Source of the DNA: CAZGTQ01 sp964528575
Lineage (GTDB): Bacteria > Planctomycetota > UBA1135 > GCA-002686595
Direction of reading: 5' to 3'
DNA length: 33,806 nt
Assembly (NCBI GenBank): GCA_964528575.1
Contig: CAZGTQ010000084.1
Coordinates: 1 to 33,806 of the forward strand
Both the position numbers and the translations under genes were made by a program. Shown in pieces: positions 8,187-14,963 of the stretch. Numbering within the stretch: the first letter of the stretch is position 1; each line of letters begins with the position of its first letter. The notes under the pieces were generated by a model. It was not told the origin of the DNA. It ran no database searches and saw only the letters and a program-made list of their open reading frames with translations.

Positions 8187-9172
8187 TGGATGCGCAGCTC
8201 GAGCGGGTTGTGCGCGGGCGTCTGCGCCGGCGGCGGCGCTCCGCGCTCCTCGGCCCACGCGCGCAGCATCTCGCGGTACTGGATCCAGCGCGCGCGCTGG
8301 CGCAGGTGCCGGCGGTCGGCGCCGAGCGGGCGCGTCGCGATCGACAGCAGCGTCGCTTTCGCGAGGTTCGGCAGGATGCTGGAGACGAGCCGGTTGCGCT
8401 TGTGGGCGTAGCGGCTGCGCCCGAGGCGCCGGTGGTAGGCGTTGAAGTAGGCGGCGGTGAGCCGCTCGGGGTCCCACTCGTGCTCGACGGACGCGTCGCC
8501 GGCGAACGCGGGCGGCCCCAGCTCGCTCTGCAGGCGCCACGCCAGCTCGGTGTCCTCGCACAGGCCGTACGCGCCCGGCCCGAGCCGCTCGTCGAAGCCG
8601 CCGACGCGCTCGAAGGCCGAGCGCCGCACCGCCATGTTCGCGCCGGTGAGCGCGGGCCGGCGCGGGCTCGCGCCGACCACCGTCGGCAGGGTGCCCCACA
8701 GCCGCCAAGCGGCGGCGAGCGCGGGGTCGGCGTCGATCTCGCGCGGCGGGACGATGCGCCCCTGGAACGCCGGCGCGTCCGAGCTCGCCGCCGCCGCGCG
8801 CATCGCGGCCGCCCAGCCGGGCAGCACGCGCACGTCGTCGTCGAGGAAGCCGACGAGCGCGGCGGCGCCGAGCCGGAGCCCGTGGTTGAGCGCGCGCGCC
8901 TTGCCGGGCGCGGCGTAGGTCGCGACGACGATGCGCGGGTTGTCGCGCGCGGCGCGCGCGAGGAGATCCGCCGTCCCGTCCTGCGAGCCGTTGTCGACGA
9001 ACACCGCTTCGTCGACGTCGCCCCACTCGCTCGCGAGGCTCGCGAGCAGCCGCTCGAGACGCGCGGCCCGGTCGCGGGTCGCGACGAGCAGGCCCAAACG
9101 GGGCGAGCACCGCCGGGGCGAGGCCGCCGAACGAGCACGCGAGCGCGGAGCGCGACCATCCACGCGCGCCAT
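8183..9172 (-). CDS. family 2 glycosyltransferase (first gene of glycan operon)
   Basis: 329 aa, ATG start with GAGGGG about 5 nt upstream, the only junction of the operon with an independent ribosome-binding site. GT2 motifs: LLVATRDRAARLERLL, VFVDNGSQDGT, PGKARALNHGL, FLDDDVRVLPGW (DxD), GANMAVRRSAFERVGGFDE and GLCEDTELAWRL with the catalytic-type ED. C-terminal residues are Arg-rich with an amphipathic stretch. Probable role: glycosyl transfer in surface polysaccharide or glycoconjugate synthesis. Divergent from the phytase-like gene at 9261 across 88 nt. Confidence 0.87.
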   Translation of the reverse strand: MARVDGRAPRSRARSAASPRRCSPRLGLLVATRDRAARLERLLASLASEWGDVDEAVFVDNGSQDGTADLLARAARDNPRIVVATYAAPGKARALNHGLRLGAAALVGFLDDDVRVLPGWAAAMRAAAASSDAPAFQGRIVPPREIDADPALAAAWRLWGTLPTVVGASPRRPALTGANMAVRRSAFERVGGFDERLGPGAYGLCEDTELAWRLQSELGPPAFAGDASVEHEWDPERLTAAYFNAYHRRLGRSRYAHKRNRLVSSILPNLAKATLLSIATRPLGADRRHLRQRARWIQYREMLRAWAEERGAPPPAQTPAHNPLELRIQ

Positions 9173-9260
9173 TATGCCCCTCGGGAGCGTCCGAGCCCAG
9201 CAATGCGCCTAGCAGGCGCGTTTCCTGTACCCGAGGTGCGAAACGGACGAGAAAGGACGG

Positions 9261-10379
9261 ATGAGAGCCACGCTGCTCGTGACCTTGCTCCTGGGCGCGT
9301 GCTCTCCGTCGGGGGCCGCGGAGCCCCGCGCCGCCGCCGGAGGAACGTCCGCTCTCTCGGGGCTCGCCGCGTCTCCCGCCGCAGGCGGGCTCGTCCACGC
9401 GGTCCCCGACGGCCGCGTCCGTCCGAGCCGGATCGTCGTGCTCGACGTCGCGTCCGACCCGGCGTCGGAGCCGCGCGCGACCGCCGAGCTCGTGCTGCGC
9501 GACGCGGACGGCGTGCTCGCGCGCGCGCTCGACGCTCTGGAGCCGGAGCTCTCGGGCGCGGGGCTCGACCCGGCGCGGCTCGTGAACGCCGACGGCACGG
9601 TGAACCTCGATCCCGAGGGCATCGCGGCGCAAGCGGACGGCTCGTTCTGGATCGCGTCCGAGGGGCGGGGCGAGCTCGTCGGCGGCGTGAGCGGCCGCAA
9701 GAAGCGGCGGTTCGAGAGCCCGAACCTGCTCGTGCGGGTCGCGTCGGAGGGGACGATCACCGCGGTCGTCACGCTGCCCGTCGAGCTGACGCGCGAGCAG
9801 GGCCGAGCGGGGTTCGAAGGCGTGGCGGCGACGCCCGACGCGCTGTACGTCGCGTTCCAACGGGCTTGGCCGAACGCCGGCGATCCGCCGGACCGTACGC
9901 GCATCGGACGCTACGACCTGGCCACCGGCGGCTGGACGTTCGCTCACTACCCGCTCGATCCGCCGACCTCGCCGCAGGGCGGCTGGGTCGGCTTGTCCGA
10001 CCTGACCTGGCTGGGCGGCGACCGGTTCGCCGCGCGCGAGCGCGACGACCAGGCCGGGCGAGCCGCGCGCATCAAGCGCGTCACGACGTTCTCGGTGGCG
10101 GGCGTGGCGTTCCTCGATCGGACCCAGGTCGAGCGCTTCCCGCTGCTCGCGAAAGTGGTCGCGGTCGATCTCGTCGAGAGCGGGGCGTTCGGCGCCGCCG
10201 ACCAGGTGCCGGAGAAGCTCGAGGGGCTCGCGGTGCTGGCCGACGGGACGGCGCTCGTCGTCAACGACGACGACAACGACGCCGACAACGACGACGTCAA
10301 CGACGCGGAGGGCGGCGAGAACGGCGGAGCGACGCGGTTCGTGCGCGTCCGCGGCGCCTTCGAGCACGGGTCGCGTTGA
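9261..10379 (+). CDS. phytase/esterase-like beta-propeller lipoprotein
   Basis: 372 aa with a clear AAAGGA ribosome-binding site (9252-9257). Lipobox LLLGAC places the product outside the cytoplasm. The repeated blade signatures LDPEGIA..DGSFWIASEG, GFEGVAATPDALY, GWVGLSDLTWLGGDRF and KLEGLAVLADGTALVVNDDDN are those of the family called esterase-like activity of phytase. Members are six-bladed propellers whose substrate is often unknown; a phosphoester or phytate role is suggested but unproven. An Asn/Asp-rich run (DNDADNDDVND) near the C-terminus looks like a short repeat expansion and could bind calcium. The next gene on the strand is a phosphate-type porin, which fits a phosphate-scavenging theme. 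Confidence 0.8.
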   Translation: MRATLLVTLLLGACSPSGAAEPRAAAGGTSALSGLAASPAAGGLVHAVPDGRVRPSRIVVLDVASDPASEPRATAELVLRDADGVLARALDALEPELSGAGLDPARLVNADGTVNLDPEGIAAQADGSFWIASEGRGELVGGVSGRKKRRFESPNLLVRVASEGTITAVVTLPVELTREQGRAGFEGVAATPDALYVAFQRAWPNAGDPPDRTRIGRYDLATGGWTFAHYPLDPPTSPQGGWVGLSDLTWLGGDRFAARERDDQAGRAARIKRVTTFSVAGVAFLDRTQVERFPLLAKVVAVDLVESGAFGAADQVPEKLEGLAVLADGTALVVNDDDNDADNDDVNDAEGGENGGATRFVRVRGAFEHGSR

Positions 10380-10405
10380 GCGCAAGCAGCTTCGCCCGCG
10401 GGCAT

Positions 10406-10427
10406 CGCGTTACTGACACGTGACGCG
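10406..10427 (+). terminator. inverted repeat after the phytase-like gene
   Basis: CGCGTTAC (10406-10413) and GTGACGCG (10420-10427) can pair at 7 of 8 positions around a 6-nt loop, 26 nt after the stop codon. No T-run follows, so it is at best a weak or Rho-assisted terminator; it could equally be an operator for the porin gene. Confidence 0.25.
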
Positions 10428-10599
10428 TGCGGAGCTAGGCTGCGGCTCGAGCGTCCCAGCGCGGCGGTGGCACGCGCGTTGCTAGCGGGCGCTCTCTCGT
10501 CCGGCGAGCCACAGCGTTCGATAGCCTCGATTCGGCCGCGCGGGCGAGACTCCCCCACAACCCCGGCCTGCGACGTCGGTCGCAAAGAGAGGCGCGTCC

Positions 10600-11889
10600 A
10601 TGCTCGACGCAGTCGTCCTCGCGGTCTTGCCCGCGTTCCTCCCGTGGTCCCCGGCGGCGGATCCGAATCCAGGTGGCGACGAGCCCGGCTCCGCGCCCCT
10701 CGCGACCGCGGCCGAGCCCGCACCGGCCGCTCCGCCCGCCGACAACGAGCTGAACTGGTACTGGAAGAACGGCTTGCGCTTCGAGTCGGCCGACAAGGCG
10801 TACCGCTTCCAGTTCGGCGGGCGGATCCAGTTCGACGCCGGCTGGTTCTCCGGCGACGAGCTCGAGGACGCTGGCTTGGATCTGTCCGACGGCAGCGAGT
10901 TCCGCCGCGCGCGCCTGTTCGTGTCCGGCGAGCTCCCCGACGGTTACTTCTTCAAGGCCGAGTACGACTTCGCGGGCTCGATCAGCGACACCGACAACCG
11001 ACCGGCGTTCAACGACGTGTTCCTCGGCAAGAAGGACGTCTTCAGCTCGGTCGACGTGACCGCGGGCCACTTCAAGGAGCCGTTCGGCCTCGAGCAGCTC
11101 ACGAGCTCGCGGTTCATCACGTTCATGGAGCGCTCGGTCTCCGACGCGCTCGTCCCCTCCCGCAACGACGGCGTGATGTTCTCCGACACGTACGGCGACG
11201 ACCAACTCGGCACGTGGGCGCTCGGCGGCTTCCGCGCGAACACCGACAACGCCGGATTCAGCAGCGACAACGGCGGTTACGCGCTGACGGCGCGCGCGAC
11301 CGCCGCTCCGGTGTACGCGGAGGAAGGCGCGCAAGTCGTCCACGTCGGCGCGGCGTACAGCATGCGCGACGCCGACGACGCGCGCTTCCGCTCGCGGCCC
11401 GAGGCGCACCTGCTGCCGAACTTCATCGACACCGGCACGCTCGCGAACGACGACGTCGACCTCGTCGGCCTCGAGCTCGCGGGCGTCTGGGGGCCCTTCT
11501 CGGCGCAAGCGGAGTACGTGATGGCGTCGGCGGACAATGGCGTCGACGCGGACTTCGCCGGCTACTACGTCGAGGCGAGCTGGTTCCTCACCGGCGAGCA
11601 CCGCAACTACGACCGCTCCAAGGGCGCGTTCAGCCGCGTGTCGCCGCTCGCGTACGGCGCCGAGGGCAACGGCGCCTGGCAGGTCGCGGCGCGCTTCTCG
11701 AGCCTGGACCTCGATGACGGCGGCGTCATGGGCGGCCAACTCGACGACATCACGCTCGGGCTGAACTGGTACATCAACCCGAACACGCGCGTGTACTTCA
11801 ACTACATCCTCGCCAACGTCGACGACGAGTCGGTGCCGGTCGACGACGACGCGAACATCTTCATGATCCGCCTGCAGTTGGACTGGTAA
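10600..11889 (+). CDS. phosphate/polyphosphate-selective-type outer-membrane porin (OprO/OprP family)
   Basis: 429 aa, ATG with GAGAGG (10587-10592) at 7-nt spacing, stop TAA. After a hydrophobic leader and a Pro/Ala-rich linker (to about residue 47) the barrel begins with ENGLRFESADK-like strands: FQFGGRIQFDAGWF, FRRARLFVSGEL, YFFKAEYDF, VDVTAGHFKEPFGLEQLTSS (the GxFKEPFGLE motif of this family), FMERSV, then alternating aromatic strands to the C-terminal LQLDW. The final residue is Trp where classical porins have Phe. Selectivity for phosphate is inferred from family only. The leader lacks a strongly positive n-region, so export efficiency or the exact start is less certain. Confidence 0.85.
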   Translation: MLDAVVLAVLPAFLPWSPAADPNPGGDEPGSAPLATAAEPAPAAPPADNELNWYWKNGLRFESADKAYRFQFGGRIQFDAGWFSGDELEDAGLDLSDGSEFRRARLFVSGELPDGYFFKAEYDFAGSISDTDNRPAFNDVFLGKKDVFSSVDVTAGHFKEPFGLEQLTSSRFITFMERSVSDALVPSRNDGVMFSDTYGDDQLGTWALGGFRANTDNAGFSSDNGGYALTARATAAPVYAEEGAQVVHVGAAYSMRDADDARFRSRPEAHLLPNFIDTGTLANDDVDLVGLELAGVWGPFSAQAEYVMASADNGVDADFAGYYVEASWFLTGEHRNYDRSKGAFSRVSPLAYGAEGNGAWQVAARFSSLDLDDGGVMGGQLDDITLGLNWYINPNTRVYFNYILANVDDESVPVDDDANIFMIRLQLDW

Positions 11890-11908
11890 CGAGCTCGCGC
11901 ATCCGCGG

Positions 11909-11921
11909 CTCGCGTTGCGAG
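11909..11921 (+). terminator. possible terminator hairpin after the porin gene
   Basis: CTCGC-GTT-GCGAG, a 5-bp stem with a 3-nt loop 20 nt past the TAA. There is no U-tract, and such hairpins arise readily at this GC content. Confidence 0.25.
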
Positions 11922-12058
11922 ACGAGCGGCCGTGTCGCACCGTCGTCGAGGCACCCGCCTGGGCGCGCGCGGTGGCACGGTCGCTCGCTTCGTCTGCGCG
12001 CGGCGGGATTGGAGTCGCTACTGAGCGCCGCCTTGCCGCGCGCGCCGCGCCCCGCTAA

Positions 12059-12135
12059 CCTGGCCGGGCGCCCCGCCAGGGGCGCGGCGTAAGGGTGCCG
12101 CGCCGCAGAGGCACCCGTCTTCTCGCGCAGAGAAG
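12059..12135 (+). promoter_or_regulatory. structured leader with alternative hairpins before the TGA-containing gene
   Basis: Four perfect short stems are packed just upstream of ATG 12146. CCTGGC/GCCAGG (12059-12064 with 12075-12080) has an inner GGG/CCC. GGCGCGGC/GCCGCGCC pairs 12081-12088 with 12097-12104. GGGTGCC/GGCACCC pairs 12093-12099 with 12110-12116 and is mutually exclusive with the preceding stem. CTTCTC/GAGAAG pairs 12119-12124 with 12130-12135 and takes up the first half of the ribosome-binding site. Alternative stems ending in a sequestered ribosome-binding site are typical of leader regulation, but the ligand is unknown and GC content favours chance pairing. Confidence 0.45.
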
Positions 12136-12145
12136 GAGATCCGTG

Positions 12146-12418
12146 ATGAGAAAACGTCTCATCCAGGGTGGGATGCTGGCTGCGGTGCCCGCGCTCCTCG
12201 CGTTCGGCATGGCCGTCGCTCCCGCCCAGAGCAGTCTCGACGACAAGGACCCGTGCAAGGTCCAGTGGGTCCCGACATGAGTGGAGCACCGCGCATGGGT
12301 GCTCGGTAAGGTCTGCGAAGGCGATCCGATCGATCCCTTCAAGGGCTGCCTGGAACCGACATGAGAGCCTGTGTGCCTCATCCCGACGGTTCCGAAGGAG
12401 TGCTGCGACTGCAAGTAG
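12146..12418 (+). CDS. small secreted Cys-rich protein with two in-frame TGA codons (candidate recoded gene)
   Basis: ATG 12146 follows a near-perfect ribosome-binding site (AGAAGGAGAT, 12131-12140). The product begins with a textbook signal peptide (RKR, then hydrophobic core, cleavage near VAPAQ). Read conventionally it stops at TGA 12278-12280 after 44 residues. The frame then continues through a second TGA (12362-12364) to TAG 12416-12418, giving 90 residues with X at 45 and 73. The extension keeps a protein-like character: seven Cys (37, 57, 68, 77, 86, 87, 89), and a repeated motif LEPTXEPVC / LIPTVPKEC, preceded by WVPTX, so both TGAs sit in the same Pro-Thr-X context. X could be selenocysteine, or the amino acid carried by the UCA-anticodon tRNA at 16808. 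Alternatives: a decayed gene or a 44-aa peptide. No homolog recognised. Confidence 0.6.
12284..12304 (+). promoter_or_regulatory. perfect hairpin 3 nt after the first in-frame TGA (SECIS-like position)
   Basis: GAGCACC (12284-12290) pairs perfectly with GGTGCTC (12298-12304) around the 7-nt loop GCGCATG. Bacterial SECIS elements are stem-loops inside the coding region just after the UGA, with G in the early apical loop, which this has. The loop begins 11 nt after the UGA, closer than in well-known bacterial SECIS elements, so the match is imperfect. It could instead stimulate readthrough by other means. Confidence 0.4.
12317..12340 (+). promoter_or_regulatory. second hairpin between the two TGA codons
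   Basis: GAAGG (12317-12321) pairs with CCTTC (12336-12340). After a one-base bulge GATC (12323-12326) pairs with GATC (12332-12335), leaving a 5-nt loop CGATC. The stem is strong, with a bulged base as in known bacterial SECIS upper stems, but its loop is about 47 nt from the first TGA and it precedes the second, so its role is unclear. Confidence 0.3.
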
Positions 12419-12424
12419 CACTTC
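12397..12424 (+). terminator. hairpin spanning the end of the TGA-containing gene
   Basis: GGAGTGCT (12397-12404) pairs with AGCACTTC (12417-12424), 8 bp with one G.U, and ACT/AGT pair inside it. It begins 33 nt after the second TGA and covers the TAG stop. It could be a distant SECIS for that TGA or a terminator; no U-tract follows. Confidence 0.35.
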
Positions 12425-12668
12425 GTCAGGCCGCGCGCCCCGCGTAGGGGACGTGGTCGGAGCGCGGCCCGGTCGAGCTAGCGGTGGCTCGGCCGCGGGC
12501 GGCGGGTCCGGGAACGGTGGCCCGGGCGCGGCCGCGAGTCGGACGCGGTGATCCGACTTTCGAACGAGGCTCCGAGACCGAGGCGTGCTCGGTCGGACGC
12601 GGTGGGTCCGGCCGAGCGCTCGAATCGCGCTCGATCGAACGCTCGCTCGCACGACCCGATCCTTCCCG
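12419..12668. other. 250-nt non-coding stretch with inverted and direct repeats
   Basis: I see no convincing gene. It holds a 7-bp perfect stem GACCGAG/CTCGGTC (12576-12582 with 12588-12594) with longer imperfect flanks. It also holds a 13-bp direct repeat GTCGGACGCGGTG at 12538-12550 and 12592-12604. It presumably carries the promoter of the gene at 12669; no clear -35/-10 pair was found and that gene has no obvious ribosome-binding site. Confidence 0.4.
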
Positions 12669-14963
12669 ATGAACACGCTCCGCCGCCGTCCGCTCGTCCT
12701 GCTCGCGCTCGCCGTGGCCGCGCTGGCGCTCGGCCTCTGGCTGATCTCGAAGCGCCCCGACCCCGCCGCGATCGCCGCGACGCCCGAGCCGTCGCCGCTC
12801 CCGGCGCTCGCGCGTCCGCTCCCCGACCACGGCGACGCCCGCGCGCCCGAGCGCGCCGAGCGCGGTTCGCTCGCCCCGGGCGTCCGCGCGCTCGTCCTGC
12901 AGAGCGACCCCGTGCACGCTCCCGGGCGCGTGGCGGGCCGCGTCGAGGACCAAGTCGGGCGGCCCGTGGCGGGGGCGACGTGTACGCTGCTGCGCGGGCG
13001 CCCCGCGTTCGGGCTCGCGGACGCGGAGGCGAGCGGAGCCGACGCCGGCGCCGGCGCTGCGCCCCTCGCGAGCGCGCGCAGCGCCGCGGACGGCACGTTC
13101 GAGCTCGCCGCGCCGCCGGGCGCGCTGCGCCTGGCGGTCGCGCGGGACGGCTATGCACCGTGGAGCGAGGACGGCGTGCGAGCGGGCGAGCGGCGGGTCG
13201 TGCGCCTGACGCCCGCGGCGCCGCTGCGCGTGCGCGCCGAGGACGCCGGCGGCGCGCCGCTCGAGGACGTCGACGTCGCGGTGCTGGGCGGTTCGCGCGA
13301 TCTCGACGCGCGGCCGCTGGCACGCGCGCGGACCGACGCGCGCGGCGAAGCGCTGCTCGGCCCCGTGCGCGCGGGGGAGTGGTGGCTCGCCGCGCGTCAT
13401 CCCGAGCGCCGGCTCGTCGTGCAGCCGCTCGCGGTCGGCGCGGGCGGCCCGCCCGAGGACCCGGTCGTCGTCGTGCTCGAGCGCGGCGTGCGCCTCGTCG
13501 GCCGCGTGGTCGCGCCGGGCGGCCTCGCGCCGGACGCCGCGCGCGTGCGCGTCGAGGCGTTCTCGCGCGGGCACTCGCTCGTGCTCGAGCCGCCGTGCGA
13601 CGGCGCGGGCGCGTTCGCGACCGACGCGGTGCTCGTCCCGAACGAGACGATCTGGATCACCGCGTCCGGCGCGGGCTTCGCCGAGGTCGAGACCGGCCGG
13701 CGCGTGCCCGCGACGCCCGAGAGCGGCGAGCTCGAGCTCGAGCTCGAGGTCGTGCTCGAGCTCGCCGCGCGCGAGGCTCGGGCGCGCGGGCGCGTCGTCG
13801 ACGAGCGCGGCGTGCCGGTCGCCTGCGCCGCGCTCTCGCTCGTCACGATCGCGCCGACGGGGCGCGGCATGGGGGGCTTCCTCCAGGCGATCGGCGCGGT
13901 CACGCCGCACGCGGAGCGCTGGCGTCCGGCCGGCCGCTCGCGCGAGGACGGGACGTTCGAGCTCGCGCGCCTCGGCGGCGGCGTGCGCGCGACGCTGCGC
14001 GCCGTCGCCCCGGGCCGCGCGCCCGGCTTCGCGTGGGTGCCGCCCGTCGAGCCGGGCGCCGCGGCCGAGCTCGGCGACGTCGTGCTCGAGCCGACGAGCG
14101 GCGTCTTCGGTTTCGTGCGCGACGAGGGTGGGGAGCCGCTCGCGGGTCACCGCGTGCAGGCCGTGCGCGAGTTGCTCGTCGAGGAATTCGAGCACGGCGG
14201 CGCGCGCCCCTCGCAGTGGTGGCGGCCGCTCGAGACGACGACGCAAGAGGACGGCTCGTTCCGCTTCGACGACGTCGGGCCGGGCTTCCACGACCTGTTC
14301 GTCGAGTGGAATGCGGCGGGCAACTGGTACTTCGTGCCCGGCCGCGCGCTCGGGCCGGTCGAGCTGACCGTGCCGCGCGCGCTGGTCGCGGACGAGGGCG
14401 AGCAGGCGACGCTCGAGGGCGTCGTGCGTGGCGCGGGCGGCGCGCCGGTCGAGCATGCCTTCGTCGCGCTGTTCGACGATGCGCTCGGCCCGCCGGGCGA
14501 GCCGGGCGTCGGTCCCGCGCCGGTCGCGCTGACGATCGCCGACGCGCTGGGCCGTTTCGAGCTCGACGTCCCCCGCGGCACGTTCTGCACGCTGCGCGTG
14601 AGCGACGTGCGCGGCGCGCACCGTGCGCACGAGCAGGCGCTCGAGCCGTGGGAGGAGACGCGCGCGCTCGACGTGCGACTCGAGACGAACGACGAGCCGC
14701 GCGCGCCGCTCGTCGGCCTCGTGCTCGGCCCCGACGGAAGCCCGCTGGCGGGGATCGACGTCGCGCTCGAGCCGCCGGAGAACCGCTACTGCAACTGTCT
14801 CGCGCTGCGCGCGCGCACGGACGCGAGCGGCGTCGTCGAGTTCCCGAACGTCTCGGCGGCCGACCACCGCGCGGTCTTCACCGACCCGCAGGGCCGCTTC
14901 CGCGCGGCCGAGCACGCGCCGGTGCGCGCCGGCGGCTACTTCGAGGTCATGCTCGAGGAGTGA
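12669..14963 (+). CDS. membrane-anchored carboxypeptidase-regulatory-like repeat protein
   Basis: 764 aa. ATG 12669 was chosen because it starts an uncleaved-type signal anchor (MNTLRRR then about 20 hydrophobic residues). The periplasmic part consists of at least five copies of a beta-sandwich repeat of the CarboxypepD_reg type, each opening with a G-x-V-x-D/G-x-x-G-x-P-V/L-A-G consensus: VAGRVEDQVGRPVAGA, RGRVVDERGVPVACA, FVRDEGGEPLAGH, GVVRGAGGAPVEHAF and VGLVLGPDGSPLAGI. These Ig-like modules are structural; no catalytic domain is seen. Two Cys (CNC) occur near the end. The last 17 nt overlap the convergent ArgRS-like gene. Confidence 0.75.
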   Translation: MNTLRRRPLVLLALAVAALALGLWLISKRPDPAAIAATPEPSPLPALARPLPDHGDARAPERAERGSLAPGVRALVLQSDPVHAPGRVAGRVEDQVGRPVAGATCTLLRGRPAFGLADAEASGADAGAGAAPLASARSAADGTFELAAPPGALRLAVARDGYAPWSEDGVRAGERRVVRLTPAAPLRVRAEDAGGAPLEDVDVAVLGGSRDLDARPLARARTDARGEALLGPVRAGEWWLAARHPERRLVVQPLAVGAGGPPEDPVVVVLERGVRLVGRVVAPGGLAPDAARVRVEAFSRGHSLVLEPPCDGAGAFATDAVLVPNETIWITASGAGFAEVETGRRVPATPESGELELELEVVLELAAREARARGRVVDERGVPVACAALSLVTIAPTGRGMGGFLQAIGAVTPHAERWRPAGRSREDGTFELARLGGGVRATLRAVAPGRAPGFAWVPPVEPGAAAELGDVVLEPTSGVFGFVRDEGGEPLAGHRVQAVRELLVEEFEHGGARPSQWWRPLETTTQEDGSFRFDDVGPGFHDLFVEWNAAGNWYFVPGRALGPVELTVPRALVADEGEQATLEGVVRGAGGAPVEHAFVALFDDALGPPGEPGVGPAPVALTIADALGRFELDVPRGTFCTLRVSDVRGAHRAHEQALEPWEETRALDVRLETNDEPRAPLVGLVLGPDGSPLAGIDVALEPPENRYCNCLALRARTDASGVVEFPNVSAADHRAVFTDPQGRFRAAEHAPVRAGGYFEVMLEE

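Noticed and set aside
12168..12551. Alternative +2 frame over the TGA-containing gene (127 aa)
   Set aside because: Arg/Ser-rich composition, no ribosome-binding site, no signal peptide or motif; the frame from 12146 has all three.
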